Positions 1 through 5,685 of a stretch of DNA of 12,558 nt are shown piece after piece. The position numbers were made by a program, and so were the translations under genes. Source of the stretch: Acidimicrobiia bacterium (GTDB lineage Bacteria; Actinomycetota; Acidimicrobiia; Acidimicrobiales; SZUA-35); the NCBI GenBank assembly GCA_029857855.1, contig JAOUGG010000021.1, forward strand, positions 1 through 12,558, given 5' to 3'. Each line of letters starts with the position of its first letter. Position 1 is the first letter of the stretch. The notes beneath the pieces are model-generated. The model was not told the DNA's origin and did not search any database. It was given only the letters and a program-made list of their open reading frames with translations.

Positions 1-29
1 CGGAGTTCTCGGATTGAGACTTCGGACAT
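1..29 (-). CDS. Phd/YefM-like antitoxin, N-terminus only (cut by window edge)
   Basis: Read leftward from the ATG at 27-29, the visible residues are MSEVSIREL followed by a codon beginning CG (Arg). This is a typical opening of Phd/YefM-type antitoxins, which repress their own operon and neutralise a co-encoded toxin, often a VapC or RelE/Doc type. Only nine full codons are visible, so the call rests on that start motif plus the palindrome ten bases upstream, as expected for an autoregulated antitoxin. There is no purine-rich ribosome binding site; a TACGAT -10-like box ends six bases before the ATG, so the message may be leaderless. The toxin, if present, would lie to the left of the window. 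It could be another small protein with a chance match. Confidence 0.55.
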
Positions 30-35
30 GGCAAG

Positions 36-54
36 ATCGTATCACGTGTGATAC
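36..54 (-). promoter_or_regulatory. palindromic operator and -10 box of the antitoxin gene
   Basis: GTATCAC and GTGATAC form 7-base inverted arms at 39-45 and 48-54 with a two-base spacer. On the minus strand a TACGAT hexamer (36-41) overlaps the arm nearest the start codon and could be the -10 element. A protein binding the palindrome would block this promoter, matching the autorepression known for Phd/YefM antitoxins. The palindrome is seen directly; the operator role is inferred. Confidence 0.5.
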
Positions 55-559
55 GGGAGGGAAAGCAGATTGTCGACGTCGCACAAGGCGGTCCCTGGGT
101 CCGAATGGCCAGGAAAGGGATCCGGATCAGGGTGCTTCGGGTCACGAAGCGACGAGGTGGGCGCTCCAAGGAGCGCGTGTACTTTGGGTTAAAGTCCCCC
201 CTCCGACACTTCTCGCGAAAGCCCTTGTATTGGTCAGAGCGTTTAGCGCTCGTCGGCCGGGGCTTCGTCGTGGGAGGTCGCAACGCTGTGACCTGGGGTT
301 TTGTCTCCGTGTCGGGCGTGGGGGTCGAAGTCCCACGCCCCTGCGAGTGGGACGACGAAACGCCTGGTCAGCGGCCCACGGATCCGTAGGGTGTCGCTCT
401 GCAAATGGATCTGCAAATGTCCGTTCCGTTTTGGGGCTTTGAGGCCGGTCGATCGATATTCCCGGGCAGATGCGCTCCATGAGCAAGCCATCTCTGTTGT
501 CACCGCGCTCGCGGCAGACCCAAATGTTGAGCCACCGGGCTCTCCACCTCAAGTCACGA
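55..559. other. gene-free region with clustered inverted repeats
   Basis: No open frame here on either strand looks like a protein: overlapping frames give compositionally odd translations without ribosome binding sites. Several perfect or near-perfect inverted repeats are present: GATCCGGATC at 119-128; GCTTCG/CGAAGC at 134-150 (5-base loop); GCGCTCC/GGAGCGC at 161-176 (2-base spacer); GAGCG/CGCTC at 237-251; GGTCGC/GTGACC with one G-T pair at 276-293; and GGGCGTGGG/CCCACGCCC at 314-340 (9-bp stem, 9-base loop). The spacing and number suggest a structured transcript or a string of protein sites, but it matches no RNA family I recognise (not RNase P, tmRNA or SRP RNA). Confidence 0.4.
398..419. 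repeat. 12-bp tandem duplication
   Basis: TCTGCAAATG occurs at 398-407 and again at 410-419, a 12-base period with ten identical bases. It has two copies only and no obvious role; it may be a small replication slip or a paired binding site. Confidence 0.5.
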
Positions 560-604
560 CACGCCTTCCAAGCTTAGATGTGGGTTCGATTCGCATCGTC
601 CGCT
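560..604 (+). pseudogene. tRNA-Gly(TCC)-like 3' half (possible attachment-site remnant)
   Basis: The stretch aligns by eye with the 3' half of a tRNA-Gly with anticodon TCC: a 7-base anticodon loop CTTCCAA at 565-571, a T arm with loop TTCGATT at 585-591 flanked by GTGGG and CGCAT, an acceptor strand CGTCCGC at 597-603 and a T discriminator at 604. The anticodon stem has two mismatches, the T stem one mismatch plus a G-T pair, and CCA is replaced by CGC. No matching GCGGACG acceptor or D arm lies the usual distance upstream, so this is not a functional tRNA. Integrative elements often duplicate the tRNA segment from anticodon loop to 3' end, so an old att site is a reasonable reading. The comparison is from memory. 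Confidence 0.45.
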
Positions 605-611
605 CGCATGT

Positions 612-649
612 GATGTCTCGCGACATCGGAAAGATCGAACCACGGTTCG
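612..649. promoter_or_regulatory. two inverted repeats upstream of the peptidase gene
   Basis: GATGTC/GACATC (612-617 and 622-627, 4-base loop) and CGAACC/GGTTCG (636-641 and 644-649, 2-base spacer) lie 44 to 81 bases before the peptidase start. The second has the form of a dimeric regulator's operator and lies just upstream of where a -35 region would be. The repeats are seen; a regulatory role is inferred. Confidence 0.35.
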
Positions 650-675
650 GGTACGAGTCGCCGGGGTGGGCGGGG

Positions 676-681
676 TAGCGT
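676..681 (+). promoter_or_regulatory. candidate -10 box, leaderless start of the peptidase gene
   Basis: TAGCGT fits the actinobacterial TANNNT -10 pattern and ends 11 bases before the ATG at 693, so transcription would begin within about five bases of the start codon. No Shine-Dalgarno sequence is present at the right spacing, which fits a leaderless or near-leaderless message. No convincing -35 element is visible. Confidence 0.3.
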
Positions 682-692
682 ATCCTCGCCAG

Positions 693-1760
693 ATGGTGCG
701 CTTTCGTGATCTCGGAGTGAAGATCGGTACGCTTCCGACGGGCCCCAAGAACGCCATCACCGACATTCCGGGCGTTCTCGTTGGTCACTGCACCGTGATT
801 CACGACGAGCCCCGCATCGCCCGGACCGGTGTGACCGTGATCTCGCCGCGCAATGACCGGATTTGGGAGGATTACGCGTTCTGCGGTTGGCACAGCTTCA
901 ACGGCAACGGTGAGATGACCGGTATCCCGTGGATCGAGGAGTCGGGCATGCTCGGGTCGGCGATCGGGTTGACAAACACCCATCAGGTCGGGCTCGTACG
1001 GGACACGTTCGTGAAGTACTCGGTCGAGTCCGGCTTCACCGACGGCTTCATCCTGCCGGTGGTTGCCGAGACCTACGACGGATGGTTGTCCGACATAGAC
1101 GCCTTCCATCTCGACGAGAGCCACGTCCGGCAGGCGATTGGCGAATTGTCCGACGGGTCGGTGCCCGAGGGAAACGTGGGTGGTGGCACCGGCATGATCT
1201 GTCACGAGTTCAAGGGGGGCATCGGCACATCGTCGCGAGTGGTCGACGACAGGTGGACCGTCGGCGTTCTCGTCCAGGCCAACTACGGGGTCCGCCACGA
1301 CCTGCGCATCGACGGCGTCCCGGTGGGTCGCCTTATCGGCGACGTCGACGTCCCGCTGGCGTGGAAAGAGCCGTCCGACGCACGGGAGGGTTCGATCATC
1401 GTGATCGTCGGCACCGACGCGCCGTTGATTCCCGTGCAGTGCCGGCGCCTCGCCCAGCGTGCCACCGTCGGGCTGGCGAGGGTGGGCGGCACAGGACGAA
1501 ACGGATCGGGCGACATCTTCTTCGCGTTCGCAACCGGTAACCGGCTCCCGGCCGCAACACACGGTCTTCACCGGCTCGACATGGTCCCCCATGACGAGTT
1601 GAACCCCTTCTTTGACGCTGTCGCCGAGGCAACCGAGGAGGCCATCCTTAATGCCTTGTGTGCCGCGGAGACCATGCAGGGCCACCGCGGTCGAACAGCA
1701 CACGCGCTTCCCGTCGACCGTGTTCGCGAGCTCCTGGAAGGCGGGCGGCACGCGTCATGA
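693..1760 (+). CDS. P1-family peptidase (DmpA-like aminopeptidase)
   Basis: The 355-residue product matches the P1 (DmpA/BapA, L-aminopeptidase/D-esterase) family: cytoplasmic Ntn-like hydrolases that cut themselves into two subunits and release N-terminal residues from peptides, amides or beta-peptides. Family marks are the N-terminal ITDIPGVLVGH (about residues 23-33), the glycine-rich GNVGGGTGM and KGGIGTSSR segments in the middle, and NGSGDIFFAF, where Ser272 after Gly271 is the expected autocleavage site and new nucleophile. Length is normal for the family. I chose the ATG at 693 because the product then starts at the usual place; a GTG at 666 would add nine unconserved residues and also lacks a ribosome binding site. 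The gene appears intact although its 3' flank is a graveyard of gene fragments. The natural substrate cannot be read from the sequence. Confidence 0.93.
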   Translation: MVRFRDLGVKIGTLPTGPKNAITDIPGVLVGHCTVIHDEPRIARTGVTVISPRNDRIWEDYAFCGWHSFNGNGEMTGIPWIEESGMLGSAIGLTNTHQVGLVRDTFVKYSVESGFTDGFILPVVAETYDGWLSDIDAFHLDESHVRQAIGELSDGSVPEGNVGGGTGMICHEFKGGIGTSSRVVDDRWTVGVLVQANYGVRHDLRIDGVPVGRLIGDVDVPLAWKEPSDAREGSIIVIVGTDAPLIPVQCRRLAQRATVGLARVGGTGRNGSGDIFFAFATGNRLPAATHGLHRLDMVPHDELNPFFDAVAEATEEAILNALCAAETMQGHRGRTAHALPVDRVRELLEGGRHAS

Positions 1761-1928
1761 ACCCGATGCCGACCCACCGAAGGTCTCGCCATCGGTCCCG
1801 ACCCTGCCGGCAGCCTCTCGGAGGTCATCTGGCTCGAACTCGCCGAGGTCGAACTCGTGATCCACGCCATGCCGCTACGGCCCGTCTTCAATGACCTGCT
1901 CCCGACCGGGGAGGACCCGACAACATGA
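1761..1928 (+). pseudogene. BrnT/RelE-like toxin, C-terminal remnant
   Basis: In the frame directly after the peptidase stop, the translation contains IGPDPAGSLSEVIWLEL and then VELVIHAMPLRPVFNDLL, ending in a TGA at 1926-1928. The phrase IHAMPLRP followed by a short tail is the familiar end of small BrnT-like (DUF4258-type) toxins, which are usually 75 to 95 residues. The first 30 to 45 residues are absent: upstream in this frame is the peptidase stop codon, with no start codon between. The toxin stop overlaps the antitoxin start as ATGA, the usual translational coupling of such pairs. The family call is from recalled motifs; the missing N-terminus is seen directly. As it stands it cannot make a working toxin. 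Confidence 0.6.
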
Positions 1929-2038
1929 CCGCTCACAAGACCAAGACCGGACGCATTCTGACCGATGCGGACCTGGATGCCTTGGCTGACGAAGTCGAAA
2001 CGACCGAGTACGACGTCGAAGAGCTCCAAACCCGTCGC
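1925..2038 (+). pseudogene. antitoxin of the toxin pair, N-terminal remnant
   Basis: MTAHKTKTGRILTDADLDAL followed by ADEVETTEYDVEELQTRR is the characteristic opening of a small RHH/CopG-like antitoxin family found beside BrnT-like toxins. Members normally continue with a glycine- and arginine-rich linker and a ribbon-helix-helix DNA-binding tail of 40 or so residues. Here homology stops after Thr-Arg-Arg (about 2033-2038), exactly where the opposite strand becomes IS110 transposase sequence. The open frame runs on to 2488 but only as antisense of the transposase. Loss of the tail should abolish the usual DNA binding, and the partner toxin is also broken, so the module is dead. The start is firm, since it overlaps the toxin stop. 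Confidence 0.65.
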
Positions 2039-2988
2039 CTCGCCGTTGGTGAGCAGGTGCCAGGCGATGACCAAGATGGAGTGGCCAACCGCGACCGCAG
2101 CGCGCTGGGGTCCGCGCCGGCCTCGGATTTGGGCGTATTGGGCGGCGAGGTAGGTGTTCTTCGATCGTCCGGCGGCCTGGCCGGCTTCGATCAACGCTTT
2201 GCGGAGCCACTTGGAGCCTTTGGTTGTCCGGCCAGACTTGCGTTTGCCGGCGGACTCGTTGTTGCCGGGGCACATGCCTGCCCAGGATGCGAGGTGTCCG
2301 GCGGTGGGGAAGCGGGACATGTCGGCGCCGATCTCAGCGAGGATCACCTGGGCTGTCCTGCGGGACACCCCGGGGATTGTCACCAACAATGTCACCGCCG
2401 CTTCGTAAGGGTCCAGCAACTCATCGATACGGTCGCCGAGGGTCTGGATCGTGGTGTCGATCTGGTCGATGGGGGCCAGCATCGATGATGCGATGAGGGC
2501 GTGGTGTTCGTTGAACCGCCCGGCCAAGGCGTCTTGGAGCTGGGGGATCTTCGAGCGGAGCCGGCCCTTGGCCATCTCGGCCAGCACGGTGGTGTCGCGT
2601 TCACCGGCGATCAGCGCGTCGATCATGGCCCGACCCGATTTGGTCAACACGTGTGACGCTACCGACGAGAGTTTCACGCCGGCGTCTTCGAGGACCTTGT
2701 GGAGCCGCTGGACCTCCCGGGAGCGTTCCTCGGCCAAGGCTTTGCGGTAGCGGGTCAGGTCCCGCAACGCCCGGAACGGCTCAGGCGGAATGAACGACGG
2801 GCGCACCCGACCAAGCTCACCTTGCGTTCGCTCAACCAGTCAGCGAGCTTCAGTAGCTGAGAGGTGGTGGTGCCAAAGCTGGCCACCTCCTCCCGGCGCC
2901 CGCCGGCTCTGTCCGGTGTTCGGGCGCACGCCACAACGGTGTCGCGGTGCACGTCCAAGAACGCGCACCGCTCGACGACGACTTCCAT
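2039..2988 (-). pseudogene. IS110-family transposase, internal deletion and truncated C-terminus
   Basis: IS110 transposases are DEDD (RuvC-like) recombinases with a C-terminal Tnp domain holding a catalytic serine. Starting from ATG at 2986-2988, preceded by AGGAGG, the first part reads MEVVVERCAFLDVHRDTVV through SERKVSLVG, containing the first catalytic Asp (residue 12). At about 2804-2809 the sequence jumps, with a frame change, to VRPSFIPPEPFRALRDLTRY. Compared with the family, about 50 residues are missing, including the regions that normally carry the EATG Glu and the DVKDA aspartates. The rest is well preserved: IPGVSRRTAQVILAEIG, the SWAGMCPGNNESAGKRKSG block and GHSILVIAWHLLTNGE. 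It then ends without its normal last 40 or so residues and runs into antisense of the antitoxin. Loss of the active site means it is inactive. Confidence 0.85.
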
Positions 2989-3020
2989 GACAACCTCCTC
3001 GGGGTCCTGAGTACGGTTGC

Positions 3021-3159
3021 CGGTCCGGAAGGGGGCTTGTCACGAAGAGACTGAGATACGTGCTCGGAGCAACAGAACGGAGCGCCCAAGCCCCACCGGT
3101 TCAAGCTAATGACGGGCTCCAGGTGCGCCATAGTAAACAACCGACCTCTGACCGGACCG
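3021..3159 (-). ncRNA. candidate bridge RNA region in the IS110 left end
   Basis: IS110-group elements are known to encode a guide (bridge) RNA in the non-coding end upstream of the transposase. This stretch has no reading frame of its own and shows nested pairing: CGGTCCGG at 3021-3028 with CCGGACCG at 3152-3159 (perfect 8 bp), and inside it GGAGCGCCC at 3079-3087 with GGGCTCC at 3114-3120 (7 bp with one bulged G, loop of 26 bases). Stems enclosing large loops are what a bridge RNA needs. Position and pairing are seen; the identity is inferred. Confidence 0.3.
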
Positions 3160-3218
3160 ACACTCTGATTCTCATCCGAACGAGGGCGTCCCCGCCAGCG
3201 GACATGAGAGCTAATGGC

Positions 3219-3305
3219 AGCAAGCGGCAACTGGCGGCAGCGAGCGGCAAGTAGCGTCCCGGCCGGTCGCCAGTTGCCGCTCTTTGCCGCTCTTTGCCGC
3301 TTGCT
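3219..3305. repeat. palindromic array of GCGGCAA / TTGCCGC units
   Basis: The left side carries GCGGCAA at 3224-3230 and 3244-3250; the right side carries three TTGCCGC copies at a 10-base period (about 3275-3301), with degraded copies further right to about 3326. AGCGGCAACTGGCG (3223-3236) pairs perfectly with CGCCAGTTGCCGCT (3268-3281), and AGCAAGCGGCAA (3219-3230) also pairs perfectly with TTGCCGCTTGCT (3294-3305), so alternative hairpins are possible. It resembles an intergenic REP-like repeat. It sits between the IS110 left end and the IS630 fragment. Confidence 0.7.
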
Positions 3306-3343
3306 GTCGCGTATTGCCGTCGGCTGCCGGGTTGGGGTGGTGA

Positions 3344-3542
3344 GTTCACACCCCGTTCTACGGATCATGGCTCAACCGGATCGAAGCCCAGTTTCAGGCA
3401 CTGCGCTACTTCACGGTCGACGGCACCGACCACCCCGACCACACCACCCAAGAACGAATGATCCGGCGCTACATCGCCTGGCGCAAACCGCCACGCAGCC
3501 AACCAACGACTTGTCGACATCGTCAAGCGCGCAAACGTTGCC
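3344..3542 (+). pseudogene. IS630-family transposase, C-terminal fragment with frameshift
   Basis: The translation from 3344 reads TPFYGSWLNRIEAQFQALRY and continues FTVDGTDHPDHTTQERMIRR, the signature end of IS630/Tc1-type DDE transposases. The Glu codon at 3383-3385 in WLNRIEAQF corresponds to the third catalytic acidic residue. At 3485-3487 an extra A (CGCAAACC where CGCAACC is expected) shifts the frame; one frame over, the sequence resumes as NRHAANQRLVDIVKRANVA, a typical family ending, at 3542. The expected stop is replaced by TGC. A stop codon lies directly upstream of 3344 and all of the N-terminal two thirds are absent. It is a relic with no function. Confidence 0.75.
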
Positions 3543-3555
3543 TGCACGAGGCCAG

Positions 3556-5649
3556 CTAGCCCGAGTGGCCGCGCAGCGAAACGTCCACCCTCGTTCTTGG
3601 ATCCGCCGGGGACGGCACGGGAATCGCGCCGCTATCGGCCCCAAGGATCCGGCGGCGACGCTGTCGATCCCATGCGAGGTCGAGAACGATCAGCGCGAGG
3701 TTGCCGAACGCGGCCGCTCCGAGCATCGATGTGATGATCGAGAAGAGCCATCCGCCCGCTCCGAATCCCAGCCAGGCACCGAGCAGGGTCCCTCCCGCCG
3801 CCACCGCCAAGCCGGTGATTTTCGTTTCGGTCGCCCAGCGGCGCTTCACCCAGGCCAGGTAGAGGCCGAGCCAGATCGGCACAGCCACCGACAGGACGAC
3901 CACCAGCGGGCCAGTGATCGGGACACCGTCGGTGAAGGCGAGGACGATCAGCGCGCCGAGGAACCAGCCGCCCACCCCGAGCACGAGCGGAGACAGCGAT
4001 CGCAGGGCGGCACTCGCCACCGGCCCGAAGGCACCAGCCCGGTACACCCAGCCGGCCATGGCCACGAGGATGACGATGGCAAGCAGCGCGAGACCGATCA
4101 TCATGGCGACGAGTCGTTTGGCGAAGGTTCCGATGGTGGTGTCTGGGGTGAAGTCGACCAGCTGAGTTGTGTACTGCGAGTCGTCGACCTCCCCGGTGTC
4201 GAAGTAGGTGTTGATCAGGTGGGTACCCGCCTCCGGCTGTTCGCGGTAGAAGCTCACCGTGTGCCCGATCCCGGGCAACACGACCTGGTGGCCGTTCGGT
4301 AGGTGCGGGAGCAGCTCCTCAGCGGCCGGCTCGGGCGGCGTCGTCCCGTCGAGCTCCCCGCTGATCAGCAGTGTGTCCACGTCCGAGGTCTGCACCTGCC
4401 GGTACTCGTCCTCACCGTTCACGGCCGGCCAGGCGTCGCCCAGCGATCCACCGATCCAGGTGTAGGCCGATGCAGAGGAGGCCACGTTGAGTTCGCCGAC
4501 CTGCCAGTCGGAGGAGAAGTAGTCGTTGGCGGCTTCGACGTCGAGCCTTGCGGCGGCGGCGCGCTGGCCCCAGATCCAGGGGACCTCACCCATGAAATCG
4601 GGGAACGCGGAGAAGAACCACAGCCCGCTGGGGTCGCCTTCGCCCGCTGACAGCCAGGCGTCGATGGTGTAGGGCGCACCTCCACCGTTGAGGACTCCCG
4701 CTTTGGTCGTCGACTCCATGATCCCGAACAGCGAGAAGGCCCGCACGGTGTCCTCATCGATCGGGAGGAATAGCCACCGGTCAGGCATGTCGGCGGACAC
4801 GGCAAGCATGGTGGCGGCCAGGTCGTCGGTGCGCCGGCGGCAGTCGCCGTCCTCGGCGCACAGCTCGGCGTAGCGGCCGATCAGACGGTCGGTGTCCCCG
4901 TCGTACCAGAAGTAGTGCCCGGGCGGGTTCACCCCGATCATCACCGACCGGTGGATCCGCTCGGGATGACGCCAGGAGTAGATCATGGCGGTTCGGGTGC
5001 CGGCGCTCTCGCTCAGAAGGTTGATGCGGTCATAGCCGAGTGCGGCTCGGGCTGTCTCCAGGTCGTCGACCTGGTCGACGAGTCCGTAGCCGGCGAGATC
5101 GATGCCGTCGCCGGTCAGCCGGTCGGCGCAGGCCCGGAAGGCGTCGGCAACGGCACCGTAGGTCTCCTCACCGAGGAGATCCGTCGAGTGCCCGAGGGCG
5201 TCATCGACCTCGGGGCAATCGAGATGGACGGAGCCGTCGACTCCTCGATACCCGACCATAACGAGATCACGGTTGGCGGTGAAGCGGCTGGCCCGAAGGT
5301 AGTCGACATTGGTGACGCCGGGGCCTCCTTCGAGGTAGAAGACGGGCTCGTCCGGTTGCTCGGTCTGAGAGCGGACCCGGACCACCGGGAGCGCGATCAG
5401 CCGCGACCGCGGATCGGTGCGATTCTCCGGCACCACCAGGGTGCCGCAATCTGCGGGAACGGCACCGTTCTCGGCTTCGAACATGCAAGGCTCGAGCGTC
5501 AGATCTCCAGCCTCGGCGCCTTCCGGCACGGCCATTGGCTCGTCGCCCGCGGCGAATCCGAGATACGCCAGACCGACCACGACGAGCCCAATGACTGCCA
5601 AGGCGATGATCCGGCCGGGCCTGAACAGTCGATCAGTCGATGGTTTCAT
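3556..5649 (-). CDS. membrane-anchored alpha/beta hydrolase with C-terminal multi-helix membrane domain
   Basis: The 697-residue product starts with a signal-anchor helix (about 13-34), then an extracytoplasmic alpha/beta hydrolase of the TAP/S33 prolyl-aminopeptidase-like type. The oxyanion-hole motif GGPG (108-111) and GYRGVDGS (133-140) are clear. The nucleophile is most likely Ser215 in SESAG, where the usual first Gly of GxSxG is Ser; Asp434 in GELDG and His463 in IGHT complete the triad. Residues about 510-660 form four or five hydrophobic helices, which ordinary secreted members lack. Several cysteines (55, 68, 145, 174, 264, 270) fit an exported fold. The start is supported by GGAGGAAAGG a few bases upstream. 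The stop lies 14 bases from the IS630 relic, so the last 15 to 20 residues may not be original. The substrate, perhaps a peptide or ester at the cell surface, is unknown. Confidence 0.85.
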   Translation of the reverse strand: MKPSTDRLFRPGRIIALAVIGLVVVGLAYLGFAAGDEPMAVPEGAEAGDLTLEPCMFEAENGAVPADCGTLVVPENRTDPRSRLIALPVVRVRSQTEQPDEPVFYLEGGPGVTNVDYLRASRFTANRDLVMVGYRGVDGSVHLDCPEVDDALGHSTDLLGEETYGAVADAFRACADRLTGDGIDLAGYGLVDQVDDLETARAALGYDRINLLSESAGTRTAMIYSWRHPERIHRSVMIGVNPPGHYFWYDGDTDRLIGRYAELCAEDGDCRRRTDDLAATMLAVSADMPDRWLFLPIDEDTVRAFSLFGIMESTTKAGVLNGGGAPYTIDAWLSAGEGDPSGLWFFSAFPDFMGEVPWIWGQRAAAARLDVEAANDYFSSDWQVGELNVASSASAYTWIGGSLGDAWPAVNGEDEYRQVQTSDVDTLLISGELDGTTPPEPAAEELLPHLPNGHQVVLPGIGHTVSFYREQPEAGTHLINTYFDTGEVDDSQYTTQLVDFTPDTTIGTFAKRLVAMMIGLALLAIVILVAMAGWVYRAGAFGPVASAALRSLSPLVLGVGGWFLGALIVLAFTDGVPITGPLVVVLSVAVPIWLGLYLAWVKRRWATETKITGLAVAAGGTLLGAWLGFGAGGWLFSIITSMLGAAAFGNLALIVLDLAWDRQRRRRILGADSGAIPVPSPADPRTRVDVSLRGHSG

Positions 5650-5685
5650 TGGTTGTCCTTTCCTCCGGTGGGATACGTCGTAGGA

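Larger units (their letters stand above)
2039..3175 (-). mobile_element. IS110-family insertion sequence, decayed
   Basis: The element consists of a transposase pseudogene reading leftward and about 190 bases of non-coding upstream DNA resembling an IS110 left end. The far end is missing: transposase homology breaks off at about 2039-2042 and passes straight into the antitoxin fragment. The outer limit near 3175 is approximate; it is placed just outside the 8-base inverted pair at 3021-3028 and 3152-3159. IS110 elements lack long terminal inverted repeats and usually make no target duplication, so no repeat was expected or seen at the edges. Confidence 0.7.

Noticed and set aside
511..608. 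A complete tRNA-Gly
   Set aside because: GCGGCAG at 511-517 pairs only partly with CGTCCGC and is 54 bases before the anticodon loop instead of about 31; no D arm is present, so only a 3' fragment is supported.
14..678. Several 86-142 codon frames on both strands in the left region
   Set aside because: They overlap each other, lack ribosome binding sites and give translations dominated by Arg, Gly and Pro without conserved motifs.
549..1751. 400-codon frame on the minus strand
   Set aside because: It lies wholly antisense to the P1 peptidase, whose motifs are clear; its translation shows no domain and the open length follows from high GC.
3219..3330. CRISPR array
   Set aside because: Units are 7-10 bases with no spacers of regular length and are arranged as inverted copies, so it is a palindromic repeat.
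3214..4302. 362-codon frame on the plus strand
   Set aside because: It starts in the palindromic array, crosses the IS630 relic in the wrong frame and is then antisense to the hydrolase; the composition is that of a shadow frame.
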